Positions 1 to 11,267 of a stretch of DNA of 64,000 nucleotides are shown piece after piece; position 1 is the first letter of the stretch; each line of letters starts with the position of its first letter. Below the pieces are notes generated by a model that did not search any database, was not told the DNA's origin, and worked only from the letters and a program-made list of their open reading frames with translations. Made by a program: the position numbers and the translations under genes. This DNA is from Ziziphus jujuba. Its lineage: Eukaryota > Streptophyta > Magnoliopsida > Rosales > Rhamnaceae. The DNA is taken from positions 26,206,001 through 26,270,000 of the forward strand of contig NC_083384.1 in the NCBI RefSeq assembly GCF_031755915.1. The letters run 5' to 3'.

Positions 1-280
1 AAACCTTTCATACGGGATTCAAGAAAGTGTTTCCTTCAAATACTGTCAATTTATAAAATTCAAATTATATATAAATTCAACACTTCAAAATCATTACACA
101 AGGATTCTTCTTCACTATCTATCGTTAAAAACAAAGACAAATCTCTAATAGTAATCAAAATCTCCAAAACTTTTGCTTTTGTTTTCACAAATAAGGCATT
201 TCTTGATGAAGGAACAAATACGAGCAGCTAAAATATTTAGATGATTACGAAAAGACTGGAGCAACAGGAAGATTAATGAC

Positions 281-1050
281 TCATTCTTCCATAAGTTGAA
301 CCTCTGGCTGCTTCTGTGAGACCTTGACTTTGATTGGAAGAGTGAGAGATGGGTCTTCTTTGAGAAGAGCTGGGGCTTTAACCAGGCTGATATTCTGTTC
401 CAATTCCTTCTGTGCCTCTCGGAGTTCCTTGGCTTTCTTCCCCGTCATCCTGAAAAAGATTTCCCATTTACATGTCAAATGATACTCTAGACCCTCGTTC
501 TGCTTTTCTACAACTAACGAAAAGCTAAAACAAAAATGGTACCTGCGCTCAATGTATTTGGCCTCCCTAGTGGCTCTGACTTTATCAATCTTCTTAATAG
601 CCTTCAGAGTGTTCTCCGTAAGATTCCTATCATATCTCTCCGGCCTATTACGCTTCCTTTCAAATTCAAAGGTTGAATCCTGGAAAATAGACAAGAAAAA
701 GAAGCTTGAAAAACCACCCAAATCTTTATCGTCATGACTATTGAATCTATCTATCCAATCCAATAATGATCACAGATTAATATAATGAAAATGAGTATTA
801 AACCTGAGTCATATCCTTTCCGTGCAACCGCCTGTATGCTTTAGTCCATTTTACTTTACGAGGATTCCTCTTCATCTTGAAGTTCTTGTGGCATTTAGAT
901 CTGCAAAACCGAAAAATCTGCACAGAGATGCACCTGTCAAGACTCAGTATCAAGATGCACTACAAATGCAAAAATTAATATATATGGCAATAGATGAAGA
1001 GCTACAAAATGGACCAATACCATTCACGAGGCATCCAACCCAGCTTTAAT

Positions 1051-1081
<31 letters not shown>

Positions 1082-1506
1082 GATTTGATCGAATGCATTG
1101 GCTTAACATTTTCAAAGATAAAATACGGATTACACTTTCAACATCCATAAACCATCACAGTTATAGCACATATGACAAATTCCCACTAGCTTCAAACATA
1201 TATACGGAAATATAAAAATAAATAAATAAAAAAGCAGAGAACGTTCAAAAGCAATCAGCAGCAACCCCTCACACCTACACACACAAGATACCATGACTAG
1301 AAAACCTAATATAAAAAACACATATGCCATATCAAAACAAAGACAAGTCAACACACTACGTCTTATAGAAGGCGTTCAATTAAATTTAAGGACCAAGAAA
1401 TCCATAAACAAAACAAAAACAGCACCTTGGCATCATTGCGGACAAACTGAACACCATGCCCTGGATATACAGTAGATGAACAGAACCAACACTTCTCTAA
1501 CCTCAT
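281..1506 (-). CDS. RLP24: RLP24-type ribosome biogenesis protein (L24e family), 4 coding exons
   Basis: Coding exons on the minus strand are 1506-1426, 917-804, 679-543 and 449-281. All junctions are GT-AG and the phases close to 166 residues, the usual size of RLP24 (RSL24D1). The start reads [18 protein letters not shown], the L24e zinc-ribbon opening, with paired Cys at residues 6 and 9; the second pair (FCRSKC) lies at the start of exon 2. A basic stretch ([17 protein letters not shown]) follows, then the [15 protein letters not shown] block and a helical, charged C-terminus ending LMEE. Family knowledge: RLP24 is a nucleolar placeholder on pre-60S particles that is later exchanged for ribosomal protein eL24. 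The acidic tail and RNRPERYDR block favour RLP24 over cytosolic eL24. The gene stands alone. The product assignment is firm; expression is not shown by sequence. Confidence 0.93.
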
Positions 1507-1518
1507 CTTATTTGATTT

Positions 1519-2083
1519 CCTGCAGAAAAACAGACAAGAGAAAGAAAAAAAATTAATATTAGATGTCCTTATTAGCTGCGTTGGATTGTGGTTTCCTGAA
1601 ACCCAGTTTTTCAGTTCCCAGGTATCTCATTCAAATAATATTTTATAGATTATGGGCAAAGGAAGAAATCAAAGATTTCTCATTCCTTAAAAAATGATTG
1701 AAAACAGAACTGAAAGTGAAACCCATTGTTGGGACAAAATTTTTCATTCAAAAATAAAAATCAGCAATATAATCGATTCAAATAAAAACTTAGAACTTAC
1801 TTGGAAGAGAATACTCAGAACACAAAATTCAAAGAATGAGAGTTCAAGAATCTATAATATCAAACTCAATGCATAACAATAAAGAGATGAACTTTCAAAT
1901 TAATAAACAAAGAGACTAGGAAAATACTAAATAAATTGGCAAAACAAAGGAAAAAAAACATAAAATCCATTAATTAAAATTCAAAGCAACGACCTGAAAA
2001 AGCCCAAATTTAGGAAAATATCACCAAGAAACTTTGAAATCAGAGGCCAAAAAATTAAAAATAAAAAATAAAAAATAAAACAC

Positions 2084-2123
<40 letters not shown>

Positions 2124-2250
2124 GGTTTACCAGAGGCTGAAGCCAAGCTTCCGAGAGAGAGAGAGAGAGATTAGAGATGGAGCGGCGGCTGATGAATGGG
2201 ATTGAGAAAGCTTTCAGACCAAAAGGATTTGTTTTAGTGTGGGAGGGAGC
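1519..2250 (-). other. 5'UTR intron and leader exon of the RLP24 gene
   Basis: Just upstream of the start codon the minus strand has a CTGCAG acceptor ending at 1520, which leaves a 13-base leader before ATG. A matching donor (CTG then GTAAACCC) lies at 2130-2129, so the inferred leader exon begins at 2131 and runs to about 2250. The leader and adjoining intron carry two GA/CT tracts (about 2091-2120 and 2153-2170), common in plant 5' leaders. The upstream limit is a guess because no transcript start can be seen. An intron in the 5'UTR is usual for ribosome-related plant genes. Confidence 0.6.
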
Positions 2251-2639
2251 ACAGGTGGTCGGTGATCCCTTCTCTATAAGGCCAATATATAATTGACACG
2301 TTTATTAGTTTTCATATTTTTATTTAAAATAATTACATTTTAATATTGATGAAACCACCACCTTCCTCCACAAATTCCCTTTATTTAAATTTTAATAAGT
2401 GTTAAAAAATTTAATTAACTGAATCAACCATATTAAAATATAAAAAAATAATTGTATTGAGAAGAAAATATTTAATTGGGAAAAAATATTTTTAGGTGTT
2501 AAATATTGAAAAAAAATTAAATGGAGAAATTTTTACTCGACAAAATAAGTAAAAAATATATATATATATATATTCCACACATTTAACTGGGGAAAAGTTT
2601 TTAATGAAAGGAAATTGTAAGCGGAAAAATGGAGAAAAA

Positions 2640-2880
2640 AATATATATTTGTATTTTGTAATACTTGACTAATTTATTAAAAGAATAATAATTATCTCTT
2701 AAAATAAAAAGTTTATAAAATTTTTAGTTTCTTTCCAAAGTTTATAATATTTTTTCATACTAAAATTTTGGGGAAAAAAAAAAACTTAAAATTTTATAAA
2801 CTTATTTAAGTGAGTACTATTATTCTTTTAAAAAAATTAGTAAAATGTTAAAAAAATACAAGTATAATTTTCAAAAATGA
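2640..2880. repeat. AT-rich foldback, MITE-like
   Basis: The stretch at about 2640-2735 pairs as an imperfect inverted copy with about 2783-2880. Shared blocks include TTAAAAGAATAATA and AAGTTTATAAAATTTT. The arms are about 75-95 bases with a short spacer. No coding potential and no clear target duplication were found. A MITE remnant is likely. The rest of 2270-3220 is AT-rich with no gene. Confidence 0.5.
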
Positions 2881-3224
2881 AAATAGTAACATGTACATAT
2901 TATATGGATTCAAAATAAAATAACAAAACATAAAGATCTATATATAAATATATATAAGAGTAGTCTATTGATTTTTATAAAATAATGTCAATTTTTTTGG
3001 GAAAAGTAAAATTTTTATAAAAAATACATATTTAATAAAAAAATGCATATGTGTTGTTTAGGTGATTAAATGGTGAGTTTTTATATTTTATTTTGCTTTT
3101 TTGTTTTTTTCTAGTTTACTAATCTATTTTATTGAATTTAATTGGAAAAATGGAAAAAGAAAAGCAAAAAAAAGCAGGATATTTAAGTGTAATTTTGGAT
3201 AATTTATGTTAATTTTTAAGGTTA

Positions 3225-3465
3225 ACATGCACTTTACTACCCCTTATTTTCACCTTGATTTTACTTAGTTTTTTAATTTTATATTTAATACTTTCTATAA
3301 TCAATTCCATGAAAACCACACAAAAACTATACAAATCATGTCATGTGCTACTCCAATGATCACTTATTTTATTTTATTTTTTAACTTTATCAAAATTTTC
3401 AAAAATATTTTGAGGGAAAAAAATAAAATTCCATGTGTCACCTTATCAAATGAGGTCTTCATTAA
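3225..3465 (-). repeat. Dispersed repeat, copy A (inverted relative to 11495-11735)
   Basis: The plus strand here matches the reverse complement of 11495-11735 over about 240 bases. Shared blocks include CACACAAAAACTAT, AAATCATGTCAT, CATGTGTCACCTTATCA and GATGAGGTC. The two copies flank the LINE/CACTA cluster in opposite orientation. Family not recognised; it could be a MITE or part of an LTR. Confidence 0.6.
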
Positions 3466-3680
3466 ACTCATGCTTTCCTCTAGTATCCTATCCCCTAGCC
3501 TTGACTATGCGTTCTCTGCCTTCTTTTTTTTATTTTGGCTTGAAAGGGTTGTTCTAAAAGGAGGAGAGTAAAAACACAAAAACCCAAATCCGGAAGTAGC
3601 AAATAAGCCACTGTCCTGATTTGCAACCTCAGAAAATGTTCATAATACAAAAGATGAGAAACGCCACCTAACTGACAATT

Positions 3681-5224
3681 CTAAAAGCACCGTCTAGTTA
3701 CTAAATGAGCTAACTTATTATTATTTTTTGGGATCCAAGTAAAGAAGATGGAGTCAAAAGCAGAACGAAGATCTTGGATTTTGTTTATAAATCCGGAGGT
3801 AGACCAGTGAGAGTAACACGAGAGAGGATCATTGAGGCTGTGGATGAGAATTTTAGAATCACTTTCGCAGTAGATATTACGAAACCCGTGCTCAGCTTCC
3901 ACCTGAAGAGCTGAGAGAATGGCAAGAGCTTCTGCTGCTTCAGGGATTCCAACGTTAAATTTAAGAGACTTGACGTTGATAACTCTTCCCTCATGGTCCC
4001 TCATCACCACTCCAATACCCGCAACCCCATTTTTAACAGAAGCATCGCAGTTAATTTTGATAAAACCATGTGGTGGCCGGTTCCACGTAGCATGTATACC
4101 CATCATTAGGGTGGAATTGAAAATTGGCACTGGATTCTCTTGTGCTCTGTGAACCTGGCATATAAAGATCTTACTTCCTCCTCGAGTAGGGTTCTGCGAC
4201 CTTCAAAAATAAGGCTATTTCGAAGCTTCTAGAGGGAGACAAAGATAAGCATAGAAAAGAGGAAAAAGGAGCTTTCGTCTTCGGGGATAACTGGCAAAGT
4301 ACCACACGGATGGGATAAGAGATTCAGGTAGTTTTCTAAGTTGTCGAGCTGATGGTGCTCCCATTTTATGCTCCAAGGTGAGGCCAATCATAGGGCCCTA
4401 GCAGCGCTACAGTGTAAGAATAAATGGACTTCATCTTCTTCGCGCTCACAACCATGCGGACACCTAGATTTATCTATCTCCCAGTGACAAAACCTTAGAT
4501 TTGAGAGTATCGGAAGACCCTTACAGGCCAACTTCCATATAAAGAACTTTAATCTGTCATGAATCTTGCTTTTCCATAGATAGTTCCACCAAGTCGAGCC
4601 TTCTTCATCGATCGGGTTGATGAATTTATATGTCGATTTAACTTGGAACTGACCAGAGTGAGTGCCGCTCCACACTAAATATTCGCCACAGAATCTCCAT
4701 CAAGTAATCGCTCCAGTAGCACCCTATTCCAGCTTTCATCAGATAAAAGGAGTGAGTCAACCATTTCAACCTCTTCCCACCCTGAATAGGATACCCTTAG
4801 CCAGCATTGGTCGTATGCTCAGCAAGCCTTTCCAGTACCAGGAATCAGAGTTTCTTCCCTCTGCCTTCATGAAGGTGCTTGTAGGAAAGTACTTGGCTTT
4901 AAGGGCCTTCACCCAAGCTAAGTCCACATTGGTCTCAAGCAACCAGCCAACTTTGCATAGTAAGGTACATTAACGTCTTCCATCCTTCGAACCCCCAATC
5001 CTCCGAGCTGTTTTGGTATGCACACTTTAGACCATGATACCGGAGTGTGGCCATTTCTTGACATATGGTTGAGTTTCCAGAGAAAGCTTCTAGCCAACTT
5101 ATCAATTTCCCTGCACCTAACTCAGAGGGAGCTTGCAAGAGGACATAGTGTAAATGGGAATGCTTGTGATTACGGACTTCACCAAGACCAATCTGCCTAA
5201 CTGAGAGAGGAGATTGGCTTTCCA
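3681..5224 (-). pseudogene. L1-type LINE relic, 3' part: RT C-terminus, zf-RVT, RNase H
   Basis: Read on the minus strand from high to low coordinate, this is the second half of a plant non-LTR retrotransposon ORF2. The part near 5220-4935 has the post-RT block KANLLSQLGRSVLVKSV (frameshifted), followed by WSKVCIPKQLGGLGVR-like sequence. At 4675-4388 comes the zf-RVT domain (FIWKLACKGLPILSNL, then a C-C-H-C cluster). At 4130-3690 comes an RNase H domain (PPHGFIKINCDASV, DHEGRVI, ESDSKIL, WIPKNNNKLAHL). Several frame changes separate the blocks, so no full protein can be made. It once continued directly into 8048-8281; the CACTA element now splits it. No clear poly(A) tail was seen. Confidence 0.85.
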
Positions 5225-5619
5225 CACTACAACATATCTAGGATTTTATAACATATAATTATAGCATATTTGAATAATGTTGTTGATAATATAAAATAAT
5301 AGTATTTTTACTTAGATTAGAATGAATTAGATAAGATTTTACTTTTTAATAGCATTTTTTAATATTTAACAGCATTATCAAAAATTAATAAATAAATAAA
5401 TAAGCAAAGGATATGCACGCCTTGTAAAATACACTAAAAATTAAACGCTTATATTTAGGATTTGAGGAATATTAGGATACTAAAATATGGTGTTTCTTAA
5501 AAAAAAAAAAAAAAAAAAAAGAAGAAAAGGAGTCCTAGATACAAAGATTCACTGAGAGTCCATCTACCGTCTCTCTCTTTCTATCTTTGTGTCATCCTCT
5601 TTTTCACCACTACCGTCTC

Positions 5620-5790
5620 TTCACAATGCAGCTTCAGTAGGGTGTAAACTCACGTGTAAGTACATCGTCGAGGCAGCTAATCCATCGCTGATTGGCGTTT
5701 GGACCAAAAACACAGAGACTGCTCTATTCATTGCATCTATTAATGGAAACAGGGAAACACAGGTATTAATGGAAGAGACTCGTTTATCAG
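5620..5790 (+). pseudogene. Captured ankyrin-repeat gene fragment
   Basis: Translation gives LHNAASVGCKLTCKYIVEA followed by NTETALFIASINGNRETQ. These match the two halves of plant ankyrin repeats (LHxAAxxG...; TPLFxAAxxGN). The fragment covers roughly one and a half repeats, then reaches a GTAAGT-like donor near 5791. No rest of an ankyrin protein follows. Its place inside the CACTA ends suggests capture of genomic DNA. It resembles ACD6/ITN1-type ankyrin proteins, but it is too short to assign. Confidence 0.6.
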
Positions 5791-6867
5791 TGTAAGTGTG
5801 TATATATATATAAGTATATTTTAGCATCATTTATTCTCTTGGTAGTTGATCTATATATCTGATTTTTTATTTTGGAAGGTATTGTTGTGAAGGAGCTCAA
5901 GGAAGATCTAATATCAAATCTCCAGTCTGAAGATAGGCAGGATGTCGATCAAAACTGTATGTAAATTATGCATATTTATTTCTAATTAAAATTATATTTT
6001 AGCTCTCTCTTTTATTAGTTAGATCCTATGATTTTTCAGATCTATTATTCTAGTTACTGTACAGCAGATAACAAATAAATTTAATTTTATCAAAAAAGCA
6101 AATCAATTTAATTAGTTGCACTCGTTTGTTTTTTTTTTTTTTTTTTTTGATGGAATTCAATCATAGTTAACTAATTATAATAATATTAAAAAATAATAAT
6201 TTTTAGTAAAGACAAAATATATAAATTTATTAGTAGGTAACAAATAAATTCAATTGTTTGCAGTCATTCTCACTTAGATTGATGGATCCAAATCACAGTT
6301 AGCTAATAAAAAAATATTAAAAAAAAACAATAGTTTTTTTTTAAAGATAGAATATAGAAAGTTATGAGTATTGTTCCACAAAACCAAGCTAGTCATATCC
6401 TTTTGTTTTCATAGTGAAAACTAGCAAATTAAAAAATGAACAAGAGGAAAGCACAACCTCTGATGTAGAGATCGATAAGGATATAGGTTAGCCAACTTTT
6501 TTAATTATCTACCAAAGGGTGTTAATAGAACCAATAAAAACACTTGGAATTTAGTTAATATCAGTATATATTTTCTACAGCGTCCCAATCAACAATTCCT
6601 AGCAATGAATTGCAAGGCATAACTTGGCACCTATCAACATTAAATATATTGTTTGTGCACTAGATTGACTAACTTATTTCCATGGCTAGTTTCGTACCAT
6701 GGTTCTTGACTTATTTCATGAGTTATTTGTTTTATATATATATATATATATATATTCCTTTATTTGTTTATTTATTTTTAATACAAGTTTTCTATATTTT
6801 TTTTCTGCAAGAGATTCAGGGTATTTTTTAAAAGTTATTTTATCTATATAAGATTCTCCATTTAAAA

Positions 6868-7325
6868 TTATTCATTGGGATTCCAAAGCCAGCAATATTC
6901 TATTAGATGAAAATGTGAATCCCAAAATCTCATATTTTTATCTAGCAAAGCTATTAAATGGAAACCAGACTCAAGGCAATACAAATAGAATTCTTGGTTT
7001 GCTTTGTAAGTTGGAAGAAATTTCCCTGTATGTATATGCTTCATCCAGATTGCTTTCAAGAAAAAAAAAACAAAAAGACTCATTACAAGTTGGAAGTACT
7101 AGAGTTCCGAAACTTGACAAATTTTCCAAGTCATGTGAGTAAATAAATTATAAGTTAATTTACTATGATTAGTATTTGATGATTGATAAATATATTTGGA
7201 TGATTGGATTTGTAACAGGCATGGAAACATTGGAGGAATGAAACAAATTTGGAGCTAATGGACCTAATAGAGGGGGTCAATGGCTAGATATAAAGCAAAA
7301 TCGTTCAGAAGAAAACTATTGTCAA
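6868..7325 (+). pseudogene. Captured receptor-like kinase fragment (two exons and an intron)
   Basis: Exon A (about 6868-7005) reads [20 protein letters not shown] then [21 protein letters not shown]. This is the catalytic loop and activation segment of a cysteine-rich or S-locus type receptor kinase. The usual HRDLKASN is HWDSKASN and the DFG motif is degraded to YFY, so it cannot be active. A GTAAGT donor at 7006 and a TAACAG acceptor ending at 7218 flank an intron. Exon B starts at 7219 with AWKHWRNETNLELMDL, the subdomain XI region, and stops at a TAG. The exon for subdomains VIII-X (APE region) is missing. Retained splice sites argue for DNA-level capture rather than retroposition. Possible juxtamembrane pieces lie near 6412-6485. 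Confidence 0.75.
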
Positions 7326-8047
7326 ATAGTTTTTTTATTTGTATTTTTCACTAATAACATTTAGTGACATTTTTCATTATTTACTTTAAGTGTACATTTC
7401 AAATGTTACTATTTCATATGATGAGTTTCATTTACTGGCATTTTTTTATCTTGAGATTCTAAAATGTCATTAATGATATTTTTTAATTACATTTGTAAAT
7501 GTCACCATAATATTTAGTTATATGGATATTATTACTAGTGTATTAAATATCATTAAAAATATTATTTTGTGACATTTTGAAGTGTTATTGTACTATAATA
7601 TTTATAGTATTTTAAAATATTATAAAATGTATTTAATATAGCATTTACAATTGCTATTAATTTATTGATTATAGCATTTAGAAATGCTATAAAATCTAGC
7701 TAATATAGCATTCTCAAATACTATAAAATGTATTTAATATAGCATTTAGAATTGATATTAAATTGAGTTAATATAGCATTTATAAATGCTATTAATATAC
7801 TAATCATGGCTTTTATAATTGCTATTAAAATGAGTTAACATAACATTTATAATAAATTTCAAACACATAATAGCATAAGATAAATGCTATTAAAAAGTTT
7901 TTTATAGCATTTAATATGACATTTTAAAAATGCTATGAAAAAGTAAAACTTTTCATAACGTGGTCTGTTATAGTATTTTTAAAAATGCAATTATATACCA
8001 TTCATAGCATTTTTCATATGGTATATAAAATAAAATATGTTGTAGTG

Positions 8048-8281
8048 CCAGCTCTGAAGCCTTGCCTCCACCCTGGTTCTCAGGCCCTCAAAATCTCTTG
8101 TTTTGTTTCGGCTGACAAATAAAGGGTTGCCAAGGTATTTTGAGTCCTTGGGGAGCTCTTTGACATTGAGGATGTTTTTAATCGTAGCTTTCAGATTTCC
8201 TGAGACATTTCTGGAAAAGAAACAACCAAATATCAAACCTGCCGACCCATTTCTATAATAAGTTTTTACATGAATTTTCAC
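8048..8281 (-). pseudogene. LINE relic, RT segment upstream of the CACTA insertion
   Basis: The minus strand reads GCFFSRNVSGNLKATIKNIL, then PKDSKYLGNPLFVSRNKTRDF and RTRVEARLQSW. This is the part of plant LINE reverse transcriptase just after the YADD region (typical: FFSKNV..., YLGLP...). It ends exactly at the CCA target site and resumes at 5221 on the other side of the CACTA element. Upstream of about 8281 the LINE reading is lost. Confidence 0.8.
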
Positions 8282-8699
8282 GCCAAGTTGAGCAAAGTTA
8301 GACCCGGTGTACGAGAAGATTAGGAGTGAGGGACTTGTTGTTTTTGACAGGTTCAGCTTCTTGCCAATCTTGAATGTTGTGGTGGAGATGAATGTGTAGG
8401 ATGCTGCTAATAGGTTGATTGTGGTGAATTAAGGAGGAGGTGGAAGATGTGTCGTCTTGGGGGCTAGGTGATAGTTTTGATGGTGATTGCCATGAAAATG
8501 GAGAATAACACATACAAAGGGATTTTAATTGAAGGAAAATATAAACATACAAAGCTCCAACTATGGAATGATCATAATACAAAATAACAATTAGAGCAAC
8601 TATAACAGGGATTTTGATTGTATGCTATCTTTGGAAGGAATTTTTATTTATTTTATTTTGGCTTGATCGATGAGATGTGACTCCTTCATCATTTGCAGC

Positions 8700-8830
8700 A
8701 TCATTTGCATAAATATAGAGAATATTTCCTTCAATAACCACCAACCCACTAGAGCTTTAAAATCATTAGTAAAAAGAATCAATAAGCAAAAACATGTGGT
8801 GGTTGTGGGAATTCAAGAAGCTAATTGAAA
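8700..8830 (+). pseudogene. Possible LINE endonuclease-domain scrap
   Basis: The plus strand gives PTRALKSLVKRINKQKHVVV followed by VGIQE. This resembles the opening of LINE ORF2 endonucleases (WNxRGxxNPxxxRALKxLIKxxxPxIxxxQE). Only about 40 residues are readable and the orientation is opposite to the neighbouring LINE, so it would be a separate insertion. The call rests on weak similarity. The flanking 8290-8700 has no recognised gene. Confidence 0.35.
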
Positions 8831-9035
8831 ATATTGGCAAAAAGTTAGAAAAAAAGATCCAATTGATTAAACTGTCATAACCCCAAGAACTAAAGGGCTT
8901 GCAAATCTTCTCAAAATATATTTCATCTTTACGCCAATATTAAATGCTAACTAATTTATATTGGTTCCATTGGAAGTGTATGTGTATATATATATATTAT
9001 ATATATATACTGAAATGTCTACATATAGATAAGTG

Positions 9036-9271
9036 CTAATGGTTCTAAGTGCTATTGGATTTTCCAAGATTGTTGGTGGTTCTAAGTGCTAATGGTTCTA
9101 AGTGCTATTGGATTTTCTAAGCATCTAAGGTTGTTGCTGGTACTAAGTGTTATTGGATATTTCTAAGCATCTATACTTCTATTATTCTTTTTGCAGTTTA
9201 AGTTTGATATTGACCTAGAAGATGAGAATTCTTTTTGCAATTTAAGTTTGATATTGACCTAGAAGATGAGA
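9036..9271 (+). repeat. Short tandem duplications at the 5' side of the CACTA-2 relic
   Basis: Two duplications lie here. At about 9036-9180 a phrase like TTCTAAGTGCTATTGGATTT recurs three to four times. At about 9184-9271 a 44-base unit (TTCTTTTTGCAGTTTAAG then TTTGATATTGACCTAGAAG) occurs twice; it duplicates a splice acceptor and the first codons of a transposase exon. Confidence 0.7.
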
Positions 9272-10424
9272 GATATGTTAACTATGTCAATACTTTAATG
9301 GGCAAAGCATGTAGTGATTTTCGTCATAGACTTCATATTCGCTTTTTGGAGTTTGAGACTATTGAAGAAGCTAAACGATCTACTCCTCTTTTAGGAGTAA
9401 AGGAAGTGGATTGGCATTGACTATGTGATTTCTTTGGCACCAATGCAAAATATCTGGTATACGTATTAATTTTTATTATATTTATGGTTATTGCATTATA
9501 CTTTCAAATTGATTAAAGGTACCATGTGCAGTATTGTTCACAAGTAAACAAAAAAAAATCGTGAAAATATGCCTTATAGTCATTATAGAGGACCGGTTTT
9601 AGGAAAAATCAAAGGTATATATATACTTGTATATTTTTGTCCAAAATTCTCTGTATAACATTTAAAATTGGCAGTTTGCTTGTTTGTTAATTTTCTGTAC
9701 ATAACATTTTTATGAACAAGCATAATTTTCCCGAAGGACAAACACAAGGAAGGGTGGATTTTTTTCATGATATGCATTATCATGATAAAAAAGGTTGGAT
9801 CAATAAGACAGCTCGACAAAGATATGTATGTAAATAATTTTCTACATTTCTCCTCCCAAACTAAGAAACACTTTACTTGTAATTCTCACTTTTCTAAGTG
9901 AATAATACATTCATATGAATTTTTGTTTTTTGTAGGAGGACATGCATCAAAGACGTTCACAACTACGTGAGGAAGGATTCGAATCGGTGGATGAGAATGT
10001 GATTGCTGATGAAGTATTGGGAACTAGAGTAGGATATATACCCGGCATGGGATATGATTCGAAACTAGCCTCATATTCTCATAAAAGACAACCGTCACCA
10101 GGTACAACTGCTTTGCATGAGCGATTGTCAAGTTTGAAAGACGAATATGACTCAAACAGGCAACAAAGTGAAGAACGGATGACAATTTTAAAAGAAGAAT
10201 ATGACTCATACAGGCAACAAAATGAAAAACGATGACAATTTTAAAAGAAGAATATGACTCATACAGGCAACAAAATGAAGAACAGATGTCAAAATATGAA
10301 AAAGATATGAGCCAGATGAGAGAGTTTATACGACAAATTATGGTACAGCACTCTTGCTTTGGTGATGGTACATCTGTTCGTTTTCCTCCACCACCTCCAC
10401 CCCCTCCATCAGCTGCTTGTTGAC
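9187..10424 (+). pseudogene. Degraded CACTA/En-Spm (Ptta-type) transposase exons
   Basis: At 9235-9420 the product includes VNTLMGKACSDFRHRLH and FETIEEAKRS. Around 9545-9600 there is a frame-disrupted MPYSHYRG-like piece. At 9720-9830 comes GRVDFFHDMHYHDKKGW, and at 9936-10235 the block EGFESVDENVIADEVLGTR then GYIPGMGYDSK. This order is that of plant Ptta/En/Spm accessory transposase proteins, ending in a coiled coil and a proline run (10384-10412). Introns between blocks look real (GTATGT donor at about 9825; TTTTGTAG acceptor before 9936). A TGA after DWH near 9418 and a frame break at 10233 make it inactive. The coiled coil holds a tandem duplication of about 60 bases (10188-10282). Confidence 0.75.
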
Positions 10425-10599
10425 AAAGATGAATATTTTCATTTTATTGTGGTAGCTTTTGGATTTTTATTCATGTGTATGTTCATAAAATTAAGGAATT
10501 CTCTCTTCTGTTCATTTACTTTTGTACAATATGAAAATTTGTATCATATTTGTGTTGATAAAACATATTCAGGTTGATAAAAACTTTCGTCCACCATAT

Positions 10600-11267
10600 T
10601 TTGCAAAAATTTTTAAAAAAAAATTGGAAATACTTTTGTCAACAAAACTCACTTTCGTCGGCAAACATGATTACTGACCAAACATTTCCTCGGTAAATGA
10701 TTGAATATTTACCAATAGAAAAAGTTTTGCCACTAAAATTTTTTATCGACAATGGTATATTTGTCCCAAAAAACCATTGTCGAAGACCAGTTTCCTTGCT
10801 AAATAGCTATTTGGCAACAAATGTAAATTTCGTTGGCAATGACACATTTTCCGACAAACTATAACTTCATCTTTAATGGAGCCTATGCCGACAAATTATA
10901 GTGTCGTCGCTAGAGACCTCGTTGCCGACAAACAGTCAATTCATCGCTAAAGGTGCCTTGTCCAACAACATCTTGTCATCACTAATGGTTTTAAAAACTG
11001 TCAACTGCTTCTTTTTTTGTCTGCAAAACCCTTTACCGAAAATTCTTGGGTCGATGGAAATATTATTTGGTGAGAAAGTTTATTATTCATCAGTAAAGGG
11101 ATTCACCGTGAAACGTAAGATATTCGTCGGTAAATACAATCCCAAAGGATGCATACGCAACGACAATGCCGACAAATATAGTTTCCTCGATAAATCCTTC
11201 ACCGATGAATTTTCTAGTTTCGCCGACAATTTGCATTCCTCGATAATTGATAATTTTCTTGTAGTGT
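10600..11267 (+). mobile_element. CACTA-2 subterminal repeats and right terminus
   Basis: From about 10640 to 11245 short motifs of the type GCCGACAAAT, TTCGTCGG and their complements recur every 30-60 bases, as in CACTA subterminal regions. The block ends with TTTTCTTGTAGTG at 11255-11267, the complement of the canonical CACTACAAGAAAA end. No matching left end was found between 8290 and 9190, so the element is truncated on the left. The open frame crossing 10901-11269 is a by-product of these repeats. Confidence 0.8.

Larger units (their letters stand above)
5225..8047. mobile_element. Non-autonomous CACTA (En/Spm-type) transposon with captured gene pieces
   Basis: The ends are CACTACAACATAT at 5225-5237 and its exact reverse complement at 8035-8047. 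The flanking trinucleotide CCA is repeated at 5222-5224 and 8048-8050, the 3-bp target duplication expected of CACTA elements. Removing 5225-8047 and one CCA restores LINE reading across the site (RVEARLQSW into KANLLSQ). The subterminal zone 7500-8030 has many short copies of an ATAGCATTT / AAATGCTAT motif in both directions, with weaker ones at 5240-5400, like the binding-site arrays of this superfamily. No transposase was found inside; it would depend on another element. The interior carries ankyrin-like and kinase-like fragments. Confidence 0.92.

Noticed and set aside
8298..8582. 94-residue minus-strand frame
   Set aside because: No recognisable family, no splice partner, ordinary low-complexity composition; plus-strand reading is equally plausible. 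Not supportable as a gene.
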